This document shows, one piece after another, positions 25,818 through 34,605 of a stretch of DNA of 40,576 nucleotides. How positions within the stretch are numbered: position 1 is the stretch's first letter; every line of letters begins with the position of its first letter. The notes beneath the pieces are model-generated. The model searched no databases. It saw nothing but the letters and a program-made list of their open reading frames with translations, and had not been told where the DNA came from. The DNA is from Maribacter flavus (lineage in GTDB: Bacteria > Bacteroidota > Bacteroidia > Flavobacteriales > Flavobacteriaceae). Both the position numbers and the translations under genes were made by a program. The DNA lies in assembly GCF_008386635.1 (NCBI RefSeq), contig NZ_VUOE01000005.1:1-40576 (forward strand). Direction: 5' to 3'.

Positions 25818-26423
25818 CTAATGGAAAAAATCCTTGAGGCCGTCCAAAATGCTTTGCACGGCATAAGAGGCCAAAATTAGTCCCATAATCTTACTGATTA
25901 CCGTAATGCCATATTCACCGATTCTTCTTTGTACTATGTTGGCGGCAAGTAACAACAAGCAGGTTAAAAATATGACTACCAAAACCAAAACGGTAGTTAT
26001 TACTTGCTGATTCAGAGCGTATTTGTGATTGTCAGTCATCAAAACAACGGCCATGATAGCACCAGGGGAAGCGATGCTTGGTATTGCCACCGGGAAGATA
26101 GTAACATGTTTGTAATCCGAGATTAAATGCTTTTCCGATTCTGGTTTACCGTCGCCAAAAATCATGGTCAAGGCAAAGAGAAACAAAATAACGCCACCCG
26201 AAACTTGAAAGGCATCTAGTGAAATCTCCATGCCTTCAAGAATAAGTTGGCCAATGACGATGAAGAACAATAATATGAAGAAGGCGACAATGCAGGCTCT
26301 TACTGCAATCTTTCTCTTATGAAGCCTGTCAAAGTGTTTGGTGGCCTCCAAATAGACGGGAACTGAACCTATTGGGTCAATTACTGCAAAAAGAAAAAGG
26401 ATGGTAGTGATTATTTCCTTCAC
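25818..26423 (-). CDS. MarC family membrane protein
   Basis: A 201-residue inner-membrane protein with six helices, of the MarC/UPF0056 family. The IDPIGSVPVYLEAT segment near the N terminus and AIPSIASPGAIMAVVL in the middle are the duplicated inverted-repeat signature of the family. The drug-resistance name is historical and the function is not known. It starts 1 bp after the DUF3124 stop codon. Confidence 0.92.
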   Translation of the reverse strand: MKEIITTILFLFAVIDPIGSVPVYLEATKHFDRLHKRKIAVRACIVAFFILLFFIVIGQLILEGMEISLDAFQVSGGVILFLFALTMIFGDGKPESEKHLISDYKHVTIFPVAIPSIASPGAIMAVVLMTDNHKYALNQQVITTVLVLVVIFLTCLLLLAANIVQRRIGEYGITVISKIMGLILASYAVQSILDGLKDFFH

Positions 26424-26424
26424 A

Positions 26425-26946
26425 TCATTTTATTTGGTGTCCTTGGGTAGTAAATGATAAACCTTGCTGTCCATAGGTTGAAATCATTACTGCTTCAAAA
26501 ATAGGGTAGGTGCTCTCAGGTTCAATTGCCCAATCGAAAATAAAATTAGCTCCAGTGCCCCCCTTTTTATCAAATTCCGCAATGACTATTTCCAACGTTT
26601 CCAATTCGGAAATTTCTATAGGTTTGTTGATATAGGAATGTATTTTATTTCCGTGGGTGTCAAAATAGTCGGCTTTTAAAAGATAGAGCTTCCTTTTGTC
26701 ATCTGTATTGCGTATGCTTACGGTCGCCGTTAAATCAATGGAGGTATGCTCCGTGTAACTGTATATCTGTGAATAAACGGATAAGTAAGTGCTTCCGGTA
26801 AGCAATGAATCTTTTTGGCCAAGATTCACTTCCTTACTTCTCCAATCAATTTTGGACAAAGGTTCCTCGGTTCTTTCCTTACCGGAATTACAGCTGATAA
26901 GTCCAACGAAAAAAAGAAGCATTAAACTAACTATTCGGATTTTCAT
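26425..26946 (-). CDS. DUF3124 domain lipoprotein
   Basis: A 173-residue lipoprotein (lipobox LISC, Cys19) with the DUF3124 core: TYLSVYSQIYSY, DLTATVSIRNTD, KLYLLKADYFDT, the GGTGANFIFDW strand and PIFEAVMIS near the end. The domain is of unknown function and is predicted all-beta. It heads a unit with marC and the small heme protein. Confidence 0.85.
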   Translation of the reverse strand: MKIRIVSLMLLFFVGLISCNSGKERTEEPLSKIDWRSKEVNLGQKDSLLTGSTYLSVYSQIYSYTEHTSIDLTATVSIRNTDDKRKLYLLKADYFDTHGNKIHSYINKPIEISELETLEIVIAEFDKKGGTGANFIFDWAIEPESTYPIFEAVMISTYGQQGLSFTTQGHQIK

Positions 26947-27015
26947 ATCCCGTATTTTTTTGGTGGAACAGTAAAGTGTATAACCATAAAGAACTGTAAA
27001 ACAGGAAGTATTGGA

Positions 27016-29064
27016 TTATTCCTCTTCAGGGGCGTCGTTAGCTTCTTCGGCATCCTCCTTTTCCAAGTTGTTCCTTAAGATATTCAACTTCTTAAGTTTC
27101 GTTTTCCAGGAGTCCAAGGCTTCCTTATGTTTTTCAACCCGGTTGATTACATCTTGGACCAATGGATTGTTTTCGGAATCGTCTGAAAAAAACTGTAGGT
27201 TATTCTCAAGCTGTATTATTTCGTTTTTGCTTTCCTCGATTTTTTTCTTGATAAAGCTACGTTCCTTTTGAATGGCTATTTCTTGGTTGTCCTCTTCCTT
27301 GAGCTTTTGAATTTTATTTCCATATTTCAACAACTCCGATTCTTGGGGGCTTACCTTTAATTTATTGAACAGGGCGTCGACTATTTTATGAAACTTTTGA
27401 TTGATGTTTTTTTGTTTGAAGGGAACATGGCCAATGACCTTCCATTCCTCCAGCATTTTTTGGATTTCCTTTATGTCGCTTTCCTTTTTATCGCTCAGTT
27501 TGAAATCCTTTAGGCTTGCAAGGATGGCCTCTTTTTTATTGAGGTTCTCCATCTCCTCCTTATAGGAATCGTTTTTGGAGGCATGTAATCTATCAAAATA
27601 ATGGTTACAGGCAGTCTTGAAATCCTTCCAAAGTTTATCCGAATATTTTCTGGGGACATGACCAATTTTTTTCCACTCGCTTTGAATGCGTTTCATTTCA
27701 TTGGTCGCGGTTTCAAAATCTTCACTGTCCTTGAGAGAAACCGCTATATCCAATAAGGCCCTCTTTTTGTCCAAATTGTCCTGTTGGTCCTTTTTAAGGT
27801 TTTTATAAAACGCGTTCTTGTTTCGGTTAAAGGAACGCACCGCATTCTTAAAGGAACTCCATGTCTTATCATTTTCTTTTTGGGGGACCTTTCCCGCCTT
27901 AAAGAAGAGTTCCCTAAGTTCTTCCAGATGCTTGATCTGCTTTTGGATGCCCCTGTGATTGTTGGCCACATTTTCCGAAAGCTTAACAATTTCCTGGATT
28001 ATTTCGTTTTTCCTTTCCAGATTTTTCTCGCTTAGTTTGTCCAGTTCCTTAAAATACTCCTGCCTTCTTTCATGAATGGCCTTGGTAGCACCGCTAAAAC
28101 GCTCCCATACTTCTTCCCTATGTTCCTTGCCCACGGGTCCAATGTCCTCCTTCCAAATCTTGTGCAGCACCTGTAGTTCCCTAAAGGCTTTGTTGAGGTC
28201 CGGCTCCACGGCAAGGGCTTCGGCACGTTCCACGATTTTGAGCTTTTCCTCCAGATTATGTTTGAAGTCCAGATCTCTGAGTTCCCGGTTCAGGTGAAGG
28301 AAATCATAAAAAATCTCGATATGGTGGTGGTAGGTTCGCCACACATTGTTGTATTCGGCTCTGGGGACCGGACCGGCATTTCGCCAATTTTCCTGAATCT
28401 CCTTAAAGGTTTTGTACGTGGTGTTCATATCCTCTTCCATGTTTACCAGACCTTTCAAGCTCTCTATAAGTTCCAATCTATACGCCAAATTTTCCTTATG
28501 GCTTTTCTCAAGGTTCTTGTAATACTGGTTTCGCTTTTCCTTGTAATCCGTATATACCTCGTTGAACTGACGCTTGGTAACGGAATTGTACCGAAAGTCG
28601 ATTTCATTGCCTCCATTGGCCACGAAATCCTCTTTTTTCTGTTCGATAAAATCCTGAAACTTCAGATTGAATTCGTCCTTAATGGTGTCCACATGCTTCC
28701 TAATGGCCTGTACTTTCTCGTTCCTGACCAATTTTTGAAGTTCACCAACGAGATTTTCCATGGACATGGAATGGTAATCCAAAAACGGAATTTCATGTCG
28801 CTTTTGGGTTTCCGTATCCTCGGCATCTTCGGCGTTGCTTTCATCGATTTCGTCCTGGACATCCACCTCTTTTTCGGAGGCTTCCTCTACCGATTCGGTA
28901 TGTGTCTCTTCCGATTCATTCGATACAAGGGGTTCATTTTCAGCATTGTCGGTTCTTTCCTCGGTAGGTTCTTCTAGAATGGAATTATCGGCCTTTACAA
29001 CTTCGGTCTTTTCCTCGGCTACGTTTTCTTCGGTTATTTTTTTCTCGTTTTCTTCAGACATCAT
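27016..29064 (-). CDS. DUF349 repeat protein
   Basis: A 682-residue acidic, mostly helical protein. An N-terminal region of about 95 residues, low in complexity and rich in Glu, is followed by five DUF349 units (from about residue 130 to 590), each with a W...G-P/H-V-P...W..F core: AGPVPRAEYNNVW, DIGPVGKEHREEVW, AGKVPQKENDKTW, IGHVPRKYSDKLW and IGHVPFKQKN. A coiled coil ends the protein. DUF349 is a conserved Bacteroidota family without an established role. Upstream lies a 147-bp gap with an inverted repeat. Confidence 0.88.
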   Translation of the reverse strand: MMSEENEKKITEENVAEEKTEVVKADNSILEEPTEERTDNAENEPLVSNESEETHTESVEEASEKEVDVQDEIDESNAEDAEDTETQKRHEIPFLDYHSMSMENLVGELQKLVRNEKVQAIRKHVDTIKDEFNLKFQDFIEQKKEDFVANGGNEIDFRYNSVTKRQFNEVYTDYKEKRNQYYKNLEKSHKENLAYRLELIESLKGLVNMEEDMNTTYKTFKEIQENWRNAGPVPRAEYNNVWRTYHHHIEIFYDFLHLNRELRDLDFKHNLEEKLKIVERAEALAVEPDLNKAFRELQVLHKIWKEDIGPVGKEHREEVWERFSGATKAIHERRQEYFKELDKLSEKNLERKNEIIQEIVKLSENVANNHRGIQKQIKHLEELRELFFKAGKVPQKENDKTWSSFKNAVRSFNRNKNAFYKNLKKDQQDNLDKKRALLDIAVSLKDSEDFETATNEMKRIQSEWKKIGHVPRKYSDKLWKDFKTACNHYFDRLHASKNDSYKEEMENLNKKEAILASLKDFKLSDKKESDIKEIQKMLEEWKVIGHVPFKQKNINQKFHKIVDALFNKLKVSPQESELLKYGNKIQKLKEEDNQEIAIQKERSFIKKKIEESKNEIIQLENNLQFFSDDSENNPLVQDVINRVEKHKEALDSWKTKLKKLNILRNNLEKEDAEEANDAPEEE

Positions 29065-29144
29065 GGAAAATTAGTTGTCTACAAGATAGTGACAACCTAA
29101 ATAACTGCAAAGTATATGGGTTTTCTTTTTGTGGGCCTAGAATA

Positions 29145-29187
29145 CACCTATGGTTATGCTAAATGTAACATAGTTAAAACCATAGTG
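29145..29187. repeat. Imperfect inverted repeat between aroE and the DUF349 gene
   Basis: CACCTATGGTT (29145-29155) and AACCATAGTG (29178-29187) pair over 10 bp with one bulged C; an inner TATG/CATA can extend the hairpin. No T run follows on either strand, so it is not a standard terminator. It may be an operator or RNA stem upstream of the DUF349 gene. Confidence 0.5.
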
Positions 29188-29211
29188 TTGGAAAACGATT
29201 ATGGAAACCAA

Positions 29212-29973
29212 TCAATAGTCCTTTGCGTTCCAGATTTCCCAAGCGCGTTCGGCCTGTAGTTCCAACATTTTCAATCCGTTCAATATGACAGCGCCTTGGG
29301 CTTCCCCCAATCGTAGAAATTCCGTTTTTTCCGGATTGTAGATTAAATCGAACAGGAGGTGTTTTGGTCCCAAATAGGCATAGGGTAGGGCAGGTTTGTC
29401 CATTATATTGGGGAAAGTACCCAAAGGAGTACAGTTTATGATCAACAAATGCTCTTTTATAATTTCTTCCGATAGCTCTTCGTAGGTAAAATCACCCGAC
29501 TTTGATTTTCGTGAAACAAATGAAAACTGGATGCCTAATTGCTTAAGCACAAAGGCAATGGCCTTGGATGCGCCACCTGTTCCCAATATCAATGCTTTTT
29601 TGTGGTAGGTTTTGAGAAATGGTTCCAAGGATTTTTGAAAACCATAGGCATCGGTATTGTATCCCTTTAAATGATTTCCCCGGATTTTTATGGTATTTAC
29701 CGCGCCTATTTCCGCTGCCGATGCATCAAGGGCATCCAAAAATGGAAGCACTTCCCGCTTGTAGGGAATGGTAACATTTAAGCCGATGAGATTTTCGGTG
29801 TTGGAAATGACCGATTCAAAGTCCGCTATCGACGGGATATCGAAGTTTTCATACCGATGGCTGTCCAGACCAAGTGCCTCGAACTTTTTTGAAAAATAAC
29901 CTCTTGAAAAGGAATAGGAGATATTTCTACCCACCAACCCGAATCTATGCAAACCGTTTCCTGTTTTTTCCAT
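29212..29973 (-). CDS. aroE: Shikimate dehydrogenase
   Basis: A 253-residue NADP-dependent enzyme reducing 3-dehydroshikimate to shikimate in aromatic amino acid synthesis. Visible elements: the substrate serines in GRNISYSFSRGYF, the catalytic lysine in NVTIPYKREV, NTDAYGF with the catalytic aspartate, the Rossmann motif LGTGGASKA and NCTPLG. The ATG at 29973 is chosen because the frame's earlier ATG at 30003 adds ten residues that have no place in the family. It overlaps the end of the DUF368 gene by 29 bp. Confidence 0.93.
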   Translation of the reverse strand: MEKTGNGLHRFGLVGRNISYSFSRGYFSKKFEALGLDSHRYENFDIPSIADFESVISNTENLIGLNVTIPYKREVLPFLDALDASAAEIGAVNTIKIRGNHLKGYNTDAYGFQKSLEPFLKTYHKKALILGTGGASKAIAFVLKQLGIQFSFVSRKSKSGDFTYEELSEEIIKEHLLIINCTPLGTFPNIMDKPALPYAYLGPKHLLFDLIYNPEKTEFLRLGEAQGAVILNGLKMLELQAERAWEIWNAKDY

Positions 29974-30964
29974 ACCAATCCAAAAGTAACAAAATACCAA
30001 CACCCAGAACTATGAAGAAGAAGGCCCACCAGGTTTCGGTCAACCCAAGATCTGGAAGATAGCGTTCGTAGTTCATGATGATTTCTTTTCCGTTGGAGTC
30101 CAAAAGAATAGTACCATCAGCGTCCTCCTTAAAAATTGTTTTTTTCCAAGGCCATACTACGCCCAAAGATCCCGTTATAAACCCTAGAATTACTGCTGTG
30201 GAAATATGTTTGTAATGTTTTAGCACATAACTGAGAATATGTGACAAGGTTACCAATCCGGCCGCCGATCCCAAGGTGAATACCGCAAGAATCTTCAATG
30301 TCCTAAGGCGTTCCGCATTGGAAACGAAACTGAAATCCCCCACAAACACCTCTGAAAAAGTGTCGTAGAGAGCGTTTACGGAATCTACCAGAAGCAAAAC
30401 GTAATTACCTAGCAAAATCAGGATGAACGAACCCGATAATCCGGGAAGTGTCATACCCGATACACTGATCATGCCACAGAAAAAAATGAACAACAGATTA
30501 TCGTTTTCCTTTGCGGGACTCAAAAAACTAATGGCCACGCCTACGGCAAGCCCCAATAGGGCGGCTGGAACCGTTTTTTTTGTCCAATGCCCAAAATCCT
30601 TTCCAATGTAATAAATGGACCCTATGATCATCCCGAAGAAAGCCGCCCAAACATAAAGTTCCTTTTTGACCAAAAAATAATCGAGCACTTTTGAAACACT
30701 GAAATAGCTCACCAACATCCCGAAAATTAGGAGAGAAAGGAAAGAGCCGTTGATATATCTGTAGAAACTTTTGAACCTACCAGCGATCAGAAGCTTAAAA
30801 GCCTTGATATTTACCTTTTGGAGGGAATAAATGAATTCTTCGTAGAATCCGGCAACGAAGGCCACAATACCGCCGGACACTCCGGGCACTTTATTGGCGG
30901 CGCCCATACATAGTCCTTTGACCACTAAAAATAGTTTGTCCAGTAAAGTTCTAGTATCGCTCAT
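29945..30964 (-). CDS. DUF368 membrane protein (probable polyprenyl-phosphate transporter), copy 2
   Basis: A 339-residue multi-helix inner-membrane protein of the DUF368 family. The glycine- and proline-rich motif GAANKVPGVSGGIVAFVAGFYEEFI near the N terminus and its inverted partner SVSGMTLPGLSGSFILILLG in the middle are the family's two half-repeats. Members (PopT) have been linked to recycling of undecaprenyl phosphate across the membrane. It is longer than its upstream paralogue owing to a C-terminal loop and helix. Overlap with aroE suggests one transcript. Confidence 0.9.
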   Translation of the reverse strand: MSDTRTLLDKLFLVVKGLCMGAANKVPGVSGGIVAFVAGFYEEFIYSLQKVNIKAFKLLIAGRFKSFYRYINGSFLSLLIFGMLVSYFSVSKVLDYFLVKKELYVWAAFFGMIIGSIYYIGKDFGHWTKKTVPAALLGLAVGVAISFLSPAKENDNLLFIFFCGMISVSGMTLPGLSGSFILILLGNYVLLLVDSVNALYDTFSEVFVGDFSFVSNAERLRTLKILAVFTLGSAAGLVTLSHILSYVLKHYKHISTAVILGFITGSLGVVWPWKKTIFKEDADGTILLDSNGKEIIMNYERYLPDLGLTETWWAFFFIVLGVGILLLLDWYGKNRKRFA

Positions 30965-30976
30965 TTGGGACCTTGC

Positions 30977-31891
30977 CTATTTTTTGGAAGCTGTTCTTTC
31001 CAAGATAAAAATAAGGGAAAATCCTATGAGGGCCGCAAGGATGGCATATAATATTTGGGGATCACCCTCATAGTTGAAAGGGGAAGTATTGGTGTCGATA
31101 ACCACGGTTTTTTCTCCAAAAACCCTAGTTTCCAAGATGCGCTTCCATGGCCAAATTTTATTGAGGGATCCTAGAATGAAACCCGTTAATATTGCCAAGG
31201 TCAAATTCTTATAATTGGTGAACATCCACTTTAGCAATCTTGCAAAACTCAACAGCCCGAAGACAGCTCCCAGACCCACAGTGATGATTATTGCAAAATC
31301 CTTTTCATGTACCGCGTCCAAGATGGTTTTATAGGACCCTAAAAGCACCAAAATGAACGCTCCTGAAATTCCGGGCAAAATCATGGCACATACGGCCAAA
31401 GCTCCAGAAAGAAAAAGATACGGAAGGCTGTCAATATTATCGCTTGGTGGGAGGGTGGTAATGTAAAATGCAACAAAGGCTCCCAATATCATGGCAAAAA
31501 CGATTCCAAGATTCCATCGTTTGATTTCCTTGCCCACAAAAAAAACACTGGCCAGTACCAACCCAAAAAAGAAGGACCAGAGCAAAATGGGCTCGTTTTC
31601 CAATAACCAACTTACCAAGGTCGCCAGTGAAAAAAGGCTTATAAAAATGCCGATGAATAGAGCCAATAGAAAATTTCCATTCACGGATTTCCAAACGGCC
31701 TTAAAACCATCCTCTTTCCACGTATTTAATAATCCAAGATTAATATTGTTGATGGCTGTAATCAACTCTTCGTAAATCCCTGAAATAAAGGCAATGGTGC
31801 CGCCGGAAACGCCGGGTACTACATCGGCCGCCCCCATGGCCATTCCCTTAAGTGTTATGAATAGGTAGTCTATTAATTTTCTATTTCCCAT
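30977..31891 (-). CDS. DUF368 membrane protein (probable polyprenyl-phosphate transporter), copy 1
   Basis: A 304-residue DUF368 protein with the same paired motifs as its neighbour (GAADVVPGVSGGTIAFISGIYEELI and AMILPGISGAFILVLLGSY), ending in a hydrophobic helix and a basic tail. The two genes are 12 bp apart and are tandem paralogues. Expected role: translocation of a C55-type lipid carrier; whether the copies differ in substrate is unknown. Confidence 0.9.
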   Translation of the reverse strand: MGNRKLIDYLFITLKGMAMGAADVVPGVSGGTIAFISGIYEELITAINNINLGLLNTWKEDGFKAVWKSVNGNFLLALFIGIFISLFSLATLVSWLLENEPILLWSFFFGLVLASVFFVGKEIKRWNLGIVFAMILGAFVAFYITTLPPSDNIDSLPYLFLSGALAVCAMILPGISGAFILVLLGSYKTILDAVHEKDFAIIITVGLGAVFGLLSFARLLKWMFTNYKNLTLAILTGFILGSLNKIWPWKRILETRVFGEKTVVIDTNTSPFNYEGDPQILYAILAALIGFSLIFILERTASKK

Positions 31892-31910
31892 ACAATTTTG
31901 GAGTGAAACG

Positions 31911-33314
31911 TCAAGAAGCTTTTTTGTAGTTCGCTAAAATAGTATTAATCCACTCTGAATTGCTGTATTGGGGAAATTGTTTATTAAAAAGTTGGAGTTG
32001 TTTTCGTTTTTTGTCGAGTTTCAGGGCATCCAGAAGGCATATTCTGGCATTGATAAAATCTTTAATGATTAAGTTAAACCCAACCGATTTATAAATAATT
32101 TTCAAATTTTTTGGATAAAACTCCCTTCCTTGCGCCAGAATTTGTAGGGCGGACAATGTGTCTCCGTTATAGTGCGCTACATCGGCCCATTTTAACCACG
32201 TGTCCAATTCATAGTTTCCTAGATCTACCACCTGCTTGTAGGCGAAATCGGCTTGGTCGTAATTTTCCAAAGCGTAATTGATATTGGCACATTTCTTCCA
32301 ATACAACGGATTTTCCCCGTCAATGTTCAATGCCTTGTTTATGTAATAAAGGGCCTTCTCGTAATTCTTATTATTGTAATAAAAATTGGTAATGGCCAAC
32401 CAACCTTTATCCAACAAAGGATCTTCGTGAACGGTTTGGTAGAAATAGTATTTGGCCATTTCCTTGTTCTTCAACTTTTCATAGCACTTTCCAATACGTA
32501 GGAATGCATGGGAGGTAGGATCCTCAATATTGATGGTGGTCTCGTAATTCTCTATGGCCTCCTTGTATTTCCCTAGTTTCTCCAACACTTTTCCTTTTTC
32601 AAAGTAGGCCCCTATGAAGGTGTCATCGGATATTATGGCAAAATCGAATGCCGTTAGGGCTTCGGGGAACATACGCTTTTCGTAGTACTGCTTGCCCAAT
32701 TGATGCCAAGCAACTTGACAATATGGATTTTTGTCCAGGTATTCGTTGAGATAATAAATAGCACCGTCGTAGTCTTCCAAAAATTCAAAGCAATAAATGA
32801 CGTTGTAGAGCGACGAATAATCCTCGTTATCGAATTCAACACAGCGCATAAAGCTTTCCTTCGCCAATTTAAAATCGTCCATGAACAAATATTCCATGCC
32901 TAAGAGGGAATAAATGTCAAAAGAATCGGTCGTTAGTTCCAAAGCCTTTTGCAATAGGGAAACCGCTGCCGCGTGATTGTCCTTTTTTGAAAAGATATTC
33001 GCCCTTTGGATGTAGATTTCCTCATTGTTCCTATCCAACATCTCCAGTTCGTCCAATAATTTTTCGGCGTTTTCCAAATGGTTTTCAAACACCATGACCT
33101 CCACCTGCAAAAGTTTCAGTTCAATGGAACATGGATGCTGTTGTAAACCTATTTTAATACCTTTTTTGGCTAGGGAAATCTTACCGTTGTTCAGGTAGTG
33201 GTGCACTATGTCCTCAAAGTCCTCCGCGTCAAAAAAATAGACGTCATCGGTCTTAAGCATAGATTCAAACTTGGTAATGGGCTTGTCAGGTCTTTCGTTA
33301 GATTCTAACGCCAT
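31911..33314 (-). CDS. Tetratricopeptide repeat protein
   Basis: A 467-residue soluble protein without a signal peptide, built almost entirely of TPR helices. Repeats such as WHQLGKQYYEKRMFPEALTA, AYFEKGKVLEKLGKYKEAIE, AFLRIGKCYEKLKNKEMAKY and WLAITNFYYNNKNYEKALYY are clear. It heads the run TPR - DUF368 - DUF368 - aroE, with 19 bp to the next gene. A scaffold role is likely; the partner is unknown. Confidence 0.9.
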   Translation of the reverse strand: MALESNERPDKPITKFESMLKTDDVYFFDAEDFEDIVHHYLNNGKISLAKKGIKIGLQQHPCSIELKLLQVEVMVFENHLENAEKLLDELEMLDRNNEEIYIQRANIFSKKDNHAAAVSLLQKALELTTDSFDIYSLLGMEYLFMDDFKLAKESFMRCVEFDNEDYSSLYNVIYCFEFLEDYDGAIYYLNEYLDKNPYCQVAWHQLGKQYYEKRMFPEALTAFDFAIISDDTFIGAYFEKGKVLEKLGKYKEAIENYETTINIEDPTSHAFLRIGKCYEKLKNKEMAKYYFYQTVHEDPLLDKGWLAITNFYYNNKNYEKALYYINKALNIDGENPLYWKKCANINYALENYDQADFAYKQVVDLGNYELDTWLKWADVAHYNGDTLSALQILAQGREFYPKNLKIIYKSVGFNLIIKDFINARICLLDALKLDKKRKQLQLFNKQFPQYSNSEWINTILANYKKAS

Positions 33315-33417
33315 AGGAACGTTTTGGTTAAACTATGGATTTAAAATTAATCTTTTGTTGGTGCTTAGTACCCCAAATAGGCGGTATATTATTAACAAAT
33401 TAGTTAACAAAATATTG

Positions 33418-34593
33418 TCAGATTCTGTCAAGAATATCAAGAATAACCCTACACCCCTTGCGGATTTCATCCATGGAAATGGTCAATGGAGGAGAAATAC
33501 GTACTGCCCTTTTTTCAAACAACAACCAAAATAAAATCAGGTTTTTCTCTTTGGCTTCTAGCACCAATTGATCGGCTATTTCCGGAGTTTCCATAATCAA
33601 TGCCAACATAAGTCCCTTTCCGCGTATCTCCTTGATTTTGGGGTGCTTCAAACAATCCCTAAACAGTTTTTCCTTTTCCAAGGTATCTTCGATCAAGGTT
33701 GTTTGCAATAGGGTTTTGAGCGTTGCCAAACTGGCGGCGGCTATCACGGGATTTCCTCCAAAAGTGGTAATGTGTCCCATCTTGGGACCGTCGCTCAGGG
33801 TATCCATGATGGTCTTACTTGCAATGAAGGCACCTACCGGCAAGCCGGATGCCATTCCCTTGCCTAGTACCAGTATATCCGGTTCACAATCAAAATGTTC
33901 AAAAGCGAAAAGTTTGCCCGTCCGGCCAAAACCGGGCTGGATCTCGTCCAATATCAACAGGGCACCTACCTCTTTACATCGGTTGCCGATTTTTTTGAGA
34001 TAGTCGTTTTTCGGCAAAATAAAACCCGCTCCTCCTTGGATGGTTTCCAGCACCACACATGCCGTTTTCTCGGTAATTAATTCAATGTCGTCAATTTTAT
34101 TGAATCTAATATGGCGTACATCTGGAATCAAAGGTCTAAAGGGGGCCTTACGTTCCTCATAGTCCATAAGACTCAAACTACCCATGGTGTTGCCATGGTA
34201 GGCGTTATGCGCCGCAATAATCTGTGACCGCCCCGTATAGCGTCTTGCCAATTTAAGGGCTCCCTCCATGGCCTCCGTCCCGGAATTCACCAAATAGGTC
34301 ACTTCCAGGTTCGCAGGTAGCTGTTGTTGCAATAATTTGACGTATTCCGTGGCAGGGGATTGGATATACTCCCCGTACACCATTACGTGCATATACTCCT
34401 GTGCCTGTTTTTGAATGGCCGCTACCACTGCTGGATGGCAATGCCCCAGACTGCAGGCGGATACCCCGGCAACAAAGTCAAGATGGGCATTTCCTTGGAC
34501 ATCGTAGATGTAGCTCCCTTGGGCATGTGAAATTTCAATCCCCAACGGATGCAGGGAAGTCTGTGCCTGATATTTGAGGAAATCCTCTTTCAT
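33418..34593 (-). CDS. Class III (acetylornithine/aspartate-family) aminotransferase
   Basis: A 391-residue PLP-dependent fold-type I enzyme. FVAGVSACSLGHCHP, LVNSGTEAMEGALKLAR, AYHGNTMGSLSL, the PLP aspartate in LLILDEIQPGFGRTG (Asp216) and the PLP lysine Lys245 in LGKGMASGLPVG are all present. It is distinct from RocD earlier in the window. Such Bacteroidota enzymes are usually annotated only as aspartate aminotransferase family; the amino donor cannot be decided. It follows the OstA-like gene by 12 bp. Confidence 0.88.
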   Translation of the reverse strand: MKEDFLKYQAQTSLHPLGIEISHAQGSYIYDVQGNAHLDFVAGVSACSLGHCHPAVVAAIQKQAQEYMHVMVYGEYIQSPATEYVKLLQQQLPANLEVTYLVNSGTEAMEGALKLARRYTGRSQIIAAHNAYHGNTMGSLSLMDYEERKAPFRPLIPDVRHIRFNKIDDIELITEKTACVVLETIQGGAGFILPKNDYLKKIGNRCKEVGALLILDEIQPGFGRTGKLFAFEHFDCEPDILVLGKGMASGLPVGAFIASKTIMDTLSDGPKMGHITTFGGNPVIAAASLATLKTLLQTTLIEDTLEKEKLFRDCLKHPKIKEIRGKGLMLALIMETPEIADQLVLEAKEKNLILFWLLFEKRAVRISPPLTISMDEIRKGCRVILDILDRI

Positions 34594-34605
34594 GAATGGG
34601 GTCGA

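Noticed and set aside
28258..28977. 239-residue hydrophobic frame opposite the DUF349 gene
   Set aside because: It is the complement of a Glu/Lys-rich coding region, which naturally reads as Phe/Leu-rich; not a gene.
29974..30003. Ten-residue extension of AroE
   Set aside because: It is hydrophobic, overlaps further into the DUF368 gene and has no counterpart in the family.
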